Source: Corylus avellana
Taxonomy: Eukaryota > Streptophyta > Magnoliopsida > Fagales > Betulaceae
Direction of reading: 5' to 3'
NCBI RefSeq assembly: GCF_901000735.1
Contig: NC_081542.1
Coordinates: forward strand, 25,373,093 to 25,437,092
Length of the DNA stretch: 64,000 nt
In this document: piece after piece, positions 44,806 through 56,834 of the stretch
Position numbering within the stretch: position 1 is the stretch's first letter
How the letters are laid out: each line of letters begins with the position of its first letter
Notes under the pieces: model-generated
Told to the model about the DNA's origin: nothing
Seen by the model: only the letters and a program-made list of their open reading frames with translations
The model's database searches: none
Program-made: the position numbers and the translations under genes

Positions 44806-45446
44806 ACGACCCGACAACCCGACACGAACACGACACGAAATTAGCGGGTTTGGGTTTACATTAAACGGGTTTGGGTCATAAACGGGTCGACCCGTTTATG
44901 AGTGTTTAACTGGTCGTGTCGCGGGTCGACCCGCGGGTGACCCGCCAGACCCGTTTGTCTTCTTTTTTTTTTTCACTTAAAAGAATTAAAGAAAAAATGA
45001 AAAAGTAAAAACAGCACAGAGAGGCTAAGAGCCATAGATTAGATCGTGAAGCCTCCAGTCCAGATCTAGAATTATAAACAAAAACCCATTCGGCCATTCC
45101 TCAATTTCCTCCCTCTCGGCCTCACCGGACCTCACGCCACCGCCCACGCCACTTAACTTCTAACTATTAAGTGATTTGGTATGGCTAGCCTGCTATGAGT
45201 TTAATTTTAAGAGATAATTGCTAAAAATATTATTATTTTATTTAAAAACAAAAGAAAAAATTCATTTTTTAAGTTAAACGGGTAAACAGGTCTCACGGGT
45301 CGTGTCGTGCGACCCGTGAAAAACCCGGGTTCGAGTCGTGTCGGGGGGTCCGACCCGTTTAATAAACGGGTCGTGTCTGGGTCTTGGTTAAACGGGTCGC
45401 GGGTCGTAAACGGGTCGACCCGTGGACCCGTTTTGACAGCCTTACT
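44806..45446. mobile_element. hAT-like GGGTCG/CGACCC-rich element, partial
   Basis: Dense acgacccg, gggtcgtgtcg and aaacgggtc motifs, ending ...gttttgacagcctta. This is the degenerate counterpart of the complete element at 49408-50844. Its left end is in the gap. Confidence 0.55.
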
Positions 45447-46105
45447 CCAAGCAGATTCAATCTAATACATAGGTAGCTCATATTCTTAACTTTTATTTTA
45501 TTGGCCATGGGAGTAAAACCCTCTCACTAATCCTCCTCCACCCAAAGGTGAAAATAAAAACCCAAAATCGCTCATGAAAGTAGATATAAGGAGAAGTCAA
45601 ACCCTTATTTAAAAAAAAAAACAAAAACAAAAACAAAAACATAATAAAAAAACCAACAAACAGGTACAAGTCTACAACAGTCGGGGCGATGAAGGCGAAG
45701 TGCACTGGCCCGCGTATGGTGGACGATATGGAGCCGTTTTGCGCTGATGGGCAAATGAGGAGTCGGGGAGCACAGCAGGCTAACGCATGGTTGAGCGAAA
45801 CTAGTTGATAAGACTAGATTTAGATTTGAAAAATTAGATCTAAAGCATAACCAATTCCAGGGAGGCAAAGAGCGGCGGAGGGCGGACGGAGGTAGTGATG
45901 ATCGGAGCAACTGGACTGGTCGGAAAAACCAAAAAAATAAACCGAACAAAAAGAAAGAAAAAAACAAAAAGGGGAGGGGGAGGAAATAAGAGGGGAGAAG
46001 GGGGGAGGGGAAAGGAGGTCCCCATAGGTTTTCTCGAATATGAGGAAAATATCTACTAATTCCCAACATTAACCAATAAAAGAAACCTACTAAAAGGCAA
46101 AATAA
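45447..46105. other. Unassigned stretch, coding-like composition on the minus strand
   Basis: Read on the minus strand there is a T/C-rich leader (46020-45940) followed by moderate-GC sequence and a T run (45612-45645). It has the look of a retroposed or leader-like sequence, but I find no TSD or domain. The long open frame on the minus strand is Phe/Leu/Pro-rich and not convincing. Confidence 0.3.
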
Positions 46106-46119
46106 GGTAAATAATAATG
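46106..46119. repeat. 14-bp TSD of retroposon, left
   Basis: ggtaaataataatg, repeated exactly at 47179-47192. Confidence 0.85.
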
Positions 46120-47178
46120 TCATACTCGGAGTTTTTCACCTTCTCTGGGGGAGGAGGGCCTCTCCTCCCCTCTTCACCTCCGCCTAGTGCGGTCGCCCCT
46201 CTTCCTCCCATTGTCATTGGTTCTCTTTTGGTTTTTGTTTTATCAACACGAAGGAGCTTCAACGATAGTCCTCCATCTCCAAGCCGCCACGCCCCATCTT
46301 GTCATCACTCTTAGGCTGTTCTCCTCCCTCAGCCACCGCACCTTGCCCAGTTCTACAGTGAATCTCAGATATGGTTCTCTCTAGGCCGATTTGTCGTCCT
46401 CCGTTCCTCCATAGCCCCGACACGCTTGGCCACTGGGTTCCCCGGCTTTCCAGCTCTCTGACACCACTTCTTTTTTCTTCATTCACCTACCACGCGCTGG
46501 CGCGTGGACCACACGTGTTTGTGGGTGAATCTAATGCGCCTACGCGTGGACCTCATGCGCTGACACATGAATCAAATGTGCTGATGCATGTTCACCGAGC
46601 CGCCGCCAGAAGCTCCTTCGCCCATCTGTTGAAGTCAACGATTCGTGATCTTTTTTACTATTATTTTTATTTTCCCTATATTTTTACCTTTATTGTTTTT
46701 TGCAGCTTTTTGCGTATATTGCTGCTTGTTTGTTTCGTGGGTTATTGTCTCCCCGGTTTATTTTGTTTTGTTCGTTCTGTGGAGACTTTTGTAGCCAGTT
46801 TAGTGGTAGATCCTCTCTATTCTACAGTCCTTGTATCGGACTATGACAATGCATTTTCAGTTTCAGCCTCTTTAGGGTGGCTGTTTTCGGTTCCATGTGG
46901 GGGTTCAGATAGGTTCCCCTTAATCTATATCCATTTTGTTTCTGTAACCGCCTTATGCAGCCCTTTGAGAGGACCGGGTCACTCGTTTGACCCATTTCCT
47001 ACCTTATATAATTATTTATGCACTGTTTTAGTTTGTTTTGGATCTGTTGTTGGAGAGCCCACCTCTTTTTCGTTTTTAAGATCTCTTACTATTTATTCCG
47101 TTTAGATCAGGAGTAGAAGGATCTTCCCTTATAACCCTTTTCCTTATTCAATTAGGAAAAAAAAAAAGAAAAAAAAAG
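46120..47178 (+). mobile_element. 1.06-kb retroposon with poly(A) and 14-bp TSD, origin unknown
   Basis: Between perfect 14-bp direct repeats lies a 1059-bp sequence ending in an A-rich tail (47157-47177). These are the marks of LINE-mediated retroposition. It has no LINE endonuclease, RT or RNase H domain that I can see. A 244-codon open frame (46371-47105) runs through it, rich in Ser, Pro, Phe and Leu, without a known motif. It may be a non-autonomous LINE relative, a retrocopied transcript, or a long SINE-like element. Confidence 0.7.
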
Positions 47179-47192
47179 GGTAAATAATAATG

Positions 47193-48124
47193 GTTTGAAG
47201 AGTATTTATGATGTAGAAAGAAAGAATTAATTAATTTTTAGATTTATTTAAGTTTTAATAATCATTTAGGTTTTATATTTTAAGAGTTAAAGTACTTTTG
47301 TTATTCAATAATGGGCCTGGCCTAGAGTCAGACAAAATAGGGTTAGAGTTATTTCAGAATTTAATAATGGACTTAGCCCAAAAGTCAATCAAATTAGGAT
47401 TAGGGTTTTGTTAGTCTATTTAAGCAAACTATTGTACTCCTATAGAAGCAAATTATGATGAATGAAAAAGATGTTTTCTTGGAGGCATAATTGTTCTCTT
47501 CTCGGTGGTGAGACTACCAAAACCACATTGTTGACTAATGAGACTCTGATCAACATAGTTTATCTTATTTTATGTTTTTTTTTTTTTTTTATCTATTTTT
47601 TATTATTCTCCCTCCGTCCATCTTCAATTTAAAAAGCGATTGACCCCTCAACCACCTCAGTAATTGTCCTCTTGATTCATGGTAGCAAACATTAAGTAAA
47701 AGGGGACATTCATCTCTTTCTTCTCGCCCCAATTGTTTTGGGCTATTATTTTCTTTATAATCCTTGCTGATTTTTAAGCATTGAGCGAGGATTTGGCATT
47801 TGGAAACTGTTCATGTTGGAAACTAACACAAATCAAAATGTGAGAGTTTTTTTCCGAATGGTAGAAGTTATAAGTTCTTTTAATTAATAAGGGACTTTAG
47901 TTTTTCTAAACTCATGTGTTTATTTAATTCTCAATTAAAGTCTTAACTTAGAGATGAGTTTTTGTTATTTATTACAATAAATATAAAGAAGTAAAAGCCT
48001 TTTAAGTTAGTCTTTGAATGCCTCTATTTATAGGCTTTGTAAGATTTATTTTTATAGAAGTGAAATACGAAGAAGATTTCCTCCACTCTTCTCTAGTCTA
48101 ATTTTGTTCTTCGTCTTTAGTAAT
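47193..48124. other. LTR-like and intergenic DNA
   Basis: 47280-47560 has LTR-like features (gggcctggcc, ggttttgttagtctatttaagc, a moderate-GC leader). At 47609 ctccctccgtcc matches the Stowaway terminus, but no partner end was found. No gene seen. Confidence 0.3.
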
Positions 48125-48793
48125 TGTTGAAGCACAGTTTTTCGAGGGATTACATGGCATAATCTCCGGGAGGTATAGCGATGTCCGAGGATGCATCGGC
48201 CTTGCACACAAGAACAAACAACAGGATTAGATTCCCCGGTGGTCTCCCGGCGGGGATACTCCGATACCTAAGTCAGTGACTTGAGAGAGAAGTAAAGATG
48301 TAAGCAACAATAAACCGAGATAGCAAGAGTTGTGATTACCTTAATACTGATAGGTGACTTGTATTTATAGGCATGAAAGGAGTTTGATCTCCCTTGATTT
48401 CTGCTGTGCAGGTATTTGAAAAAGGGATGAGGTTTGTTAGCTGCCCCATGATCCTAGTACCCTAGGATCACGGAATAGATGTTGCAACTTACGCGATGTT
48501 AAATTAGGGTGTCCGAGTAGGACTCTGTCACACAAATGAGCTTAAATGCTAACTGATATGTATCCTGATTGATATAGATGACCTAAGTATTATATAATAT
48601 GATTATATCTCCATGGTGGAATGACCAATGTGCCCTTTGGCCTTTGACTATCTTGGCCCATGAGTTATGTCTCGGACTGGGAGCCCGAGATCTCCTCTGG
48701 CTAAGTCAACCAAGGGCTTGGCAGCCTAGCATATTTACAGAGTCTTGGGCTTTGGGCCCATTGGGCCTTATGTGACTAATCCATGACCCAACA
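48125..48793 (-). mobile_element. LTR of a Tat-lineage Ty3/gypsy element (3' LTR)
   Basis: The 669-bp segment has TG...CA ends on both strands (tgttgaagc ... gacccaaca on plus). It is followed on the right by ttacccccc, which on the minus strand is a polypurine tract (ggggggtaac) just before the LTR start TGTTGGGTC. The antisense ORF region follows directly, so this is the 3' LTR of a minus-strand element. Confidence 0.6.
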
Positions 48794-48812
48794 GTTACCC
48801 CCCAATTTCCTG
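48794..48812 (-). promoter_or_regulatory. Polypurine tract of the Tat-like element
   Basis: On the minus strand, a GGGGGG-containing purine run directly upstream of the LTR start, as needed for plus-strand priming. Confidence 0.5.
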
Positions 48813-48865
48813 GTCTAGATGACTACGAAAATTTTTGTGTTCTCTAGCAATGGATTTGTCTCCCG

Positions 48866-49407
48866 ATGTCCAAGGCTTCCGAGGGGGAAACCCTAATTTT
48901 AGATCCGGGTTTTGGCTGGATTTTTCCCTCTAATTCTTGGCCAAGACCCTCGATATGCCATAGGGTCAGTCGATTCATCTGCCCGTCGATTCGAAAGGCT
49001 GAGTATGTGTCCACGTGTCGACACCGGAATGGCTGTCTTTTTGGCTACTGCGCGTCATTATTAGCAGGCGATGGGACGCGTCTGCTGCGGCATTTAATGC
49101 ATGCGTTTCCGAGGCGTCATCTAGGGTTTCAAGGTGCTGATGCCTCCTCACCTTCTCAAACCCCTTTGGCTTCTCAGGCTCACTATAAAAAGGGGTTTTG
49201 TTGCTCTCACTTTTTATTTTCTGTTCTCCGTTTTCCTGAAACGCCATTGTTGCTCGCGAAACCTGTGCTACTTTTTCAACCCCCCAACTAGCTTGCTTCC
49301 ATTCTGATTTCTTTTCCCATTACTTTTTTTTTAGAGTAGTGTTTTTCAGGGTTTCAGTCAATCGAACCCTTCCTCTTCCTTCTTGTGAGCAGTTTGTTCA
49401 TCCTGAC
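48866..49407 (+). pseudogene. Start of the antisense ORF of the Tat-like element
   Basis: A plus-strand frame (48866-49291) with moderate GC lies directly inside the 3' LTR and opposite in sense to gag-pol. It is broken by stops and then by the hAT-like insertion at 49408. It continues after the insertion at 50853. I recognise no domain in this first part. Confidence 0.35.
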
Positions 49408-50844
49408 TAGGGCTGGCAATTTTGACACGACCCGTAAACCCGACACGAAAAAATAGGTCTTGGGTTTGGCCTTATCGGGTTCGGGTCTTAATCGGGTCTA
49501 CCGTTTAAGACTCGGTTAGTTTGTGTTTGGAGGGTCTACCCGGCCGATCTGGTGGGTCGACCCGCTAGACACGGTTATTGTTCAGGTCTTGCAAGTACCC
49601 GTTAAACTCGATTACTGTTCAGGTCTAGCAGGTACCCGTTAGACCCGGTTACTGTCTGGGTTTGACGGGTACCCATTAGTCCTGTTTTTTTTTTTAAAAA
49701 AAAAAAGTCAGTCAAAAAATGAGCATATTTGTAGTGTTTCATAATTCATATCTTTGATTACATGGGATGGATCATGGATCCTTCAATACTTCAAGTGGAC
49801 AAGTATTTTGTAATGAATTATGAATTTAATGTTGATGTAGTTTTGAATTTTGTTTTGTTTTGTTTTTTTTTTTTCTTTTATTATTATTCTTATTTTGTTT
49901 TTGTTAGCTTTATTTTATTATCTTTTTCTTTATTGCTATGATGGAAATGTTGACACATTTTACCCCTCAATCTCATTCATATTTTGATCATTTTGAAATA
50001 GAAATTTTAGTTTTGTCCCTACTTAGACTTTATGCTTTATGAGGTATTGATGATGGCCAAGTGGCTTACTAGTAACCAAGCGTCCAAGCTAACCCCTCGA
50101 GTAAGTCCGACTTAATAGATTTTGAGGCATAAGACAACAAATTTAGGTAGGACCTTTTTATATTTAAATATTTAATTAAATGATTTTAATTTAAAAACAT
50201 TCTTCTTGCTTTTTGCCCTTAATTTTTTTTTTTTTTCAAATGATTTGCAAAATTCATCTTTGTTATGACACATTTAATTTCAACAGATTACAAATATCAT
50301 ATTTTGTGTTGAAATATACATAATTCTTTTTTAGTGGAATGTAATTTGAGCAAAATTAAATTTCTTTATACTAAAAATTATTTTAATAAACGAACTTAGT
50401 TAGTATGCTTGCTTGTTTTAAGTTTAGGTAAAATCATGAGTTTAGTAATTTCTTTTGGAGTACAATTACAGTCACTTTCCATTTTTTTTTTCTTATCTTT
50501 TATTAAAGCCTTTAATATCTTGGAACTCAATTTTTTGCATTGACAGTGTATGGATGTATTATTATTACAATTTTGAAGATTTTTGTTTTGTTTTTTTTTT
50601 TTTGTTTTTTTTTTAAAATTTTATAGTTTAGAGTTTTAACGGGTCGTGTCGGGTCGTGTCTACTCGATTAGGCCCGATTATTTTAAACGGGTAAAACGGG
50701 TCGTGTCGGGTGACCCGACTATTTTCGTGTGATAATCGTGTTAGACCCAATTACCCGTTTAGCTAAACGGGTTGTGACTGTGTATAGGTTAATCGTGTAC
50801 TGGGTACCTGGGGGTCGTGTCAGGTACCCATTTTGCCACCCCTA
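49408..50844. mobile_element. hAT-like non-autonomous element rich in CGGGTCG motifs
   Basis: The TIRs tagggctggcaattttg and attttgccacccta are flanked by an imperfect 8-bp TSD (atcctgac at 49400-49407, ttcctaac at 50845-50852). Both ends are packed with acgggtcg, cgggtaccc and gacacgac motifs. The centre is AT-rich and non-coding. It is 1437 bp and interrupts the antisense ORF of the Tat-like element. Confidence 0.6.
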
Positions 50845-50852
50845 TTCCTAAC

Positions 50853-52761
50853 AGTCCAGTACTCAAGTACTTGGATTTGTTATTGCCATTCATCGAACCT
50901 GCGGTTGATCGCCTTCGTCTATCTGTTACCCATTTGTTGATCTGTAGCCTTTATCCTTGTATTCCTCGATCATTATACCCCAAGTTTCTGTATCTCATGG
51001 GTGAAGGAGGCTCTGACTCAAACTGCGAGAGCTCTTATCCCGCCATGTGGAAGGCTGCCTTATCGTCAAAGGATGAGAGGCGGGTCAGGTTGGCTGTTAC
51101 ATTCCAAAGTCGGTGACACTTTGGTTTAATGATGAACGGAAAGGCGCCATAGTGAGCGCCGAGGAGCACGAAGTCTGCTTGTATGAGGAGATGTTCCGTG
51201 CAGGCCTCAGGCTACCTCTCCCGAGACTTATTCGATATTTGTTGAGCCATCTAAACGTGGCTCCTCATCAGATTGACCCCAATGCTTAGAGGATTTTCTT
51301 TGGCTAAGTAGTTATATGGCCGACGACTTTGGGGGAAGAGAATTTCCTAATTATTAGGGAATTCTTGTCCGCGTACAGGTTCACTAGGAACCCTAATACT
51401 GAGGCGCTTTACAATTTCCAAGCCCGACGAGGTAAATTGATAAAGTTTGAAAAGACTCTTACCAGCAACTGAGCATGGAAGAAGAAATTCTTCTTTGCTT
51501 GAGGACAATGGGAGTTTGCCAATTCAGAGAAGGTGGAAGGCCCAAGGGTTCCGTTGGGAAACATGCTTTCCAGTGGATGATGCTAGTCTTGAGCCAGTGT
51601 TGTCCTCAAAGGAGCACATTCGGGTGAACACGGTCACGACCTAGGCCCGAAACCATGAGAGCGCCACCTCCTTCAAAACTTTGGTTATTGCGGCCAAGTT
51701 GAATCATTATTTATACACTCCAGAGGTGGGTCTTGACAGACAGAAGAGACCGAGAGATGTGGGGCCCGAGGCCATAAAGGGGCCAGTTCTTGCTACAGAG
51801 GGCGTGACACTTGAGGCCATGAAGAGACCCCGCTTGGATGGGGTTGAGTCTGTAGTGAGGCCGATTAAGAAGGATGTGAAGAGGGCGCCTATGAAGAAGA
51901 AAGTAAGCATCCGGGAGGCGAGCCCTTGAAGACTCTCATTTTGAGCCTTGTGGATGAGCCTGAGGAAGCTGAGTAGCCGATGCTCAAAAAAGTTAAGGTG
52001 ACCGAGCCGACAGGGTCCCCAAATCCTATTGAGGTGGGCAAGTAAAAGGTTGCCCAACTCTTGGCAGCTTGAAGGAAGAGGGCCTCAAGCCTGTTATTCG
52101 CCCGGCCAGTGCATATCGCCGACCTATTTCTCATGCTCCTTTCTTGGCGGTCCCCTTAGCCGAGCCTGCCGACGTCCCAACTCTTATAATTGTTGTGGAG
52201 TCGGTTACTCCAATTCACTCGGGTCCTAACATCAATCGTATCCTGGAGGAGGTTGCGATGGAGGTGTGCTTGGACTCCTCGGTGGGGAACGAGGATGAAA
52301 GGGCTGAGCCTATGATTCCTGTAGCTAAGTTGGTAAGACTGTCGATTACGAAGGCCCAGAAGAAGGTGCAAGCCGACGGTGGCACACAAGTGCCTTGTCT
52401 GAGTGGTTCACGTGCTATAACCGCTCCTAGTGCTCAGGAGTCTGCTGCTTAAGGCGACTCTACTGCAAGCGAGTCCAGGGTGCAACCCCCGGCGTCGGAT
52501 GGTCGGTAGGTTACCCTCTCACTAAGCTTGGGGGTGATCTCTTGGGTAACCCTTTTTCTGCCCTGGTGGCATTGGTGCCCCATAATCAATTGACTGGGCA
52601 GCGTGATCACACCACCCGAGGCATGGCGGAGGCCTGCCTCTACTACCAGTTTGTCATAAATGTCATTTTTCTTTTAACTGTTTTGCAACGCTTTGTATGT
52701 ACTAACTTCTTTCTTTGTTTCAGAGCATGATGAGCTTGTTGTTCCTTTACTGCGACTTCAT
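50853..52761 (+). pseudogene. Antisense ORF of the Tat-like element ('putative gypsy-type transposon' domain), decayed
   Basis: Joined pieces read WFNDERKGAIVSAEEHEVCL, then RLPLPRLIRYLLSHLNVAPHQ, REFLSAYRFTRNPNTEALYN and FQARRGKLI ... KKKFFF. This is the pattern of the plant 'putative gypsy type transposon' domain (PF04195-like, from memory). Later parts are charged and Pro/Val-rich. Several stops and frameshifts are present, so it is a pseudogene. It is cut by the gap at 52762. In Tat-lineage elements an extra ORF between pol and the 3' LTR, often antisense, is known; its function is not. Confidence 0.55.
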
Positions 52762-52861
52762 NNNNNNNNNNNNNNNNNNNNNNNNNNNNNNNNNNNNNNN
52801 NNNNNNNNNNNNNNNNNNNNNNNNNNNNNNNNNNNNNNNNNNNNNNNNNNNNNNNNNNNNN
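52762..52861. other. Assembly gap, 100 N
   Basis: 100 N between contigs 5 and 6. The last ~690 bp of contig 5 resemble 56835-57515 of contig 6. Confidence 0.99.
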
Positions 52862-54272
52862 ACACTTCTACTGCTATTGCTCTTGCTAGTCTATAAAGCA
52901 GCGATAGGATCTTTAACAACTAAGAGGCCCACCAGTACCCAAGTCTTCAGTACTACAATTTATAGATCAATCTGAAAAAGATGTATTGGGAGAAGGGGTG
53001 AGTTCAACAACTCAATAAGTAGCCACAACACCAAGTGCTATAAAACATGCTATGCAGATTTGATGCCATAATCTCAGTTATGCACAAATAATAAAATGAT
53101 TGACAAGAATAGCAAGTAAGTATGAGATGTGCAAACACTTCCTTTTACTTTTCTTTCAAACTACTGTTTTACCCTTTTGACCCGACACCACAAATTTACC
53201 ATAAGCGGCGCACGTTGGCTTGTCCCGAAGGACCTATATGCTCATCCTGTCGTCATAGGGGAGAGCTACCAGGTTGGGAACTTCCCTAGGTGAAGGCCAC
53301 CTGGCCAGTAGCACACACCTTCTCGTAACCATCTTTCGGTGTGCTTGCCATGCTACCCTATGCGGTACCGATTGTCACTATAATCGTGTCTCGGATTAAA
53401 CATTTATAACCATGAATGCACATTTAACATTTCGTATGATCTATAAACTCATTTGTAACTGTATATTGTGCCATGAATGCACATATAACATTTCATATGA
53501 TCTGTAAACTCATCTGTGCCATGAGCTTTGAGAGCTATTTTCATTCATAATTGCAGTTATGCATAAATCATGAAATAAGGTAATTGTATCACGTAAAATT
53601 ATTAAACAATGACATATGAATAAATAAAAACTTGTCATTAAAATATGGAAGGAAGTGCAATTGAAAATCATGTAAGTGGATAAAATCCCCAACATTTTTC
53701 TAAAAGATTTATAATAAAATCTATTGGGGTTTTTGGTATTGTGACTCCTTACCTGGCATTGCATGCCCTTTTTTTGAATCCGCATTCAACTCACAATTCG
53801 TACAACGGAGGTAAAAAGTACCTTAGTCATCAGTTCGTTTTCAAGTCTCAATCATGCATCACTTTAGTTGCTAAGGATCTTAACTCTAATCTGTATCCTA
53901 CCATTGTATATCCTTAGCCATAAACATTATAGTGACATCAATCCTACCATGCCTGATTTATATGCCCCACATAGAATTCTAATAATCAACTCCACTAAGG
54001 CTTTAATCTAACCAATTGCTTTACACTAAAATACCAAGGTTATAATATTCTTATTACTTTAAAATCATCTGACTACAATTAATAGCTTAAGAAGTCTATC
54101 TAGCCATAATATCGCTCTCTTCCTAACCGTTTAAGTTAGCAACTTACTCCCAATATCAAAAGCTTAGAAACATTTACAACAATTATTGTAATTATATGAC
54201 ATATTAACACCTAAACCCAATAAGCACCAACTTCTATGGATCCCATAATAATTTATGGTCAATTAACACTTT

Positions 54273-54281
54273 AAAAAATAA
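54273..54281. repeat. 9-bp TSD of MULE, left
   Basis: aaaaaataa, repeated exactly at 55507-55515. Confidence 0.75.
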
Positions 54282-55506
54282 GGGAAAATTACACTTTACC
54301 CCCTCAAAGTTGTCAGTGATTTGCAATTCCGCCTCCAAAGTTTCAATTTTTGCAATCCCCCCCCCTAAAGTTTCAATTTTTTGCAATTCAGGCAATCCGT
54401 CAGTCAAAGCCGCTTTGACTGACGGAACAGTGATCATGTGCGCCACACATGATCACTGTTGGCCTTTTTGTACCCAAAATACCCCCATGCTTTTCCATCA
54501 CGCACGCACGCCCAACCCATGTGACCCACGCCGCTCCGATCTACATCGGACCACAGCTCCAGCTTTCCATTCAGTTCTTAGGTTTGTCTCTCTATTTCCC
54601 TCTCTCTCTCTAACAAGTAACACGATTAACGATCTAAGTTTCTAACAAGTTTCTCACAAATATCTCATTCTCAGGTTCAATGCTTTCTAATTCTTACAAG
54701 TTTCACAGAGTCACGATTTTCATTAATCACAGTTTGGTGCTTTTCCTTAGCCGAAGTTCGTTGAATCCCTAAAACCTGGCTTCGAACTTGGTTGGCTTTG
54801 CTTAGATCTGGCTCATCTGTGGGAAGAGAACAAGGTGTGGGGCAAGCACATGGAAGAGGACAAGGCGTGGGGCAACGCGTTAGCTTTCTGGGATGCTCTC
54901 ATCTCCCAACATCTTTCTTTGAGCTTAGACCTAACCAATCCAAATAAAGCACATGGTTTTCCTGAAGATCTGTATGCCACCAACAAACAAAACATACAAG
55001 CAACAAATTGACTTGTGCGATCCCTTTAGGAAGACTGTCAATAAAATGAACAATTAAAATTTGAATTAATTTTGTAGAAAATGACATTCAAAGTTTGAAT
55101 TAATTTATTGTTAAAGGGGACTTTGTCTTTGAACGCCAAAGGGGGCAGAGGAGGAGATTATGATCTGTTGCAGGAGATTCCGTCATTTGGGCTCTCCATC
55201 TTGTTGCAGGTAAAGGCAAATTTTCGAGCAATGACCCATCAACGAACTCTGGCGAAGGAGCAGCACCAAACGACGCCGTTTGCTGTGGGTAAGGTGTGGG
55301 TGAGGGCATTTTGGGTACAAAAAGGTCAACAATGATCACGTGTGGCCCACATGATCACTGTTCCGTCAGTCAAAGCGGCTTTGACTGACGGATTGCCTGA
55401 ATTGCAAAAAATTGAAACTTTATGGGGGTGGATTGCAAAAATTGAAACTTTGAAGGCGGAATTGCAAATCGCTGACAACTTTGGGGGGGTAAACTGTAAT
55501 TTTCCC
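54282..55506. mobile_element. MULE with ~185-bp TIRs; Pack-MULE candidate
   Basis: TIRs of about 185 bp (54282-54466 and 55322-55506) include gtcagtcaaagccgctttgactgac, itself palindromic. They are flanked by perfect 9-bp TSDs. The ~855-bp interior has no transposase. It looks like captured gene DNA: a C/T-rich leader-like part (54500-54620), moderate GC and short open frames (54780-54960, 55130-55320). No parent gene is recognised. Confidence 0.75.
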
Positions 55507-55637
55507 AAAAAATAATTAACCCCTCCAAATAGCAATTCAAGTGTTCATATACTAAAAGCCCTAATTAATTTCCAAGAATTTAACTTCATACTAAAAATAC
55601 CATAAAAGATTTGAAAATATTAGCTTAGAGAGTTCTC

Positions 55638-55673
<36 letters not shown>

Positions 55674-56834
55674 TATATAAAGTATATATTTTCCCTCCTC
55701 TTTCTTTTTTTTCTTCTATTTTTTCTTTTCTTTTCTTCTTCTTTTTTTCTTCCTCTTTCTTTTCCTCTGTTCTCCCCATCTTATTTCTTCACTTGAGCTA
55801 AGGAGCATTTGAGGTGCCTCCCCAACACCCCACCCTATGTGTGGGGGCACAACTAAATGTCTCTCGCTTCACATGCACTCATCACCATAAGATATGTCAA
55901 GAGGGAAACCAGACCATGATGAAAGGACAATGCAGAGTAGGTGGCTCGGCAAAATAGCTGATTGGGCTAGCACAGAAATACAAGTGTCAAGGAAAGGGAT
56001 TAATAATGCTTGGTTTGGGTTCATTTCTTGGGGCTAAGGTGATTAGGGAAAATTTAAGTAAAATACCAAGTATCTCTTAGGATTTCTGTGAAGTTGTTTG
56101 TTGGTTGTGAAATGCACTTTAATGGATCCTCCTTTATGTATATATATAAAAGAGATCCAGCCAGTGGTTTTAACCATATATATGAGTATATATATATATA
56201 TATATATATATAATAATCCCTCAATAAATATAATCCTATCCTTTTGACTACCACATACCTAAAAATCGTGTTCATCAACCCATCCAATTAATTCCCAAAT
56301 CACAGGTACTTGAACTACTCGACATCTTGACCTATTAAACTTAGAAAAATCACAACTTTTTCAATTTAACTCCAAATGACATGAAATTTGGCTTGAAATT
56401 TTCCTCATTTAAAGAACCACAACATATCAAAAAATCATAGCAACCAATAACTTTTTACTACCTCAAAAGTTCCTCGAAATCCTGTGCCTCGGTTTGACTG
56501 AAATTCCTGTTTTGACAGTTGCATCTTCTAAAAATCATAATTCCTTCTACAAGCGTCTAAAAATCATGAAACCACTTTGAAAATATTCCATTCTCATCAT
56601 TCTATAAGGTCTTAAAACAGTTTTATTTAAGGTCACTCATAGAATTTTCGGCGTCCAAAACAATGTGACTTTTCTTTCAATAACCAACTAAAATTATAAC
56701 TAGCAATTTTCCATCATCTTTCACATTAAGTCTATTTACCTAACTCCATATAAATCTTAATAAAATTGCAAATCCTCCTTATCCTTGATATTAAGATCAC
56801 CTTTGTTCTAGGTATAAATTTCGGGGTATTACAG

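Larger units (their letters stand above)
52862..56834 (-). mobile_element. Long LTR of a Ty3/gypsy element (possible solo LTR), with a MULE inside
   Basis: On the minus strand it starts TGTAATACCCCGAAATT at 56834, a typical gypsy LTR start. It inserts between sequences that are adjacent in the related copy at 52075. The segment at 53000-53400 (gtgagttcaacaactcaataag, accaggttgggaac) is typical of long chromovirus-type LTRs. No gag-pol is visible. The left end is in the gap. A MULE occupies 54282-55506. Confidence 0.5.

Noticed and set aside
45605..46123. 172-codon ORF on the minus strand
   Set aside because: Phe/Leu/Pro-rich with a long Phe/Val run from a T tract; no motif.
47609..47625. Stowaway MITE start (ctccctccgtcc)
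   Set aside because: No matching inverted end or TA duplication found nearby.
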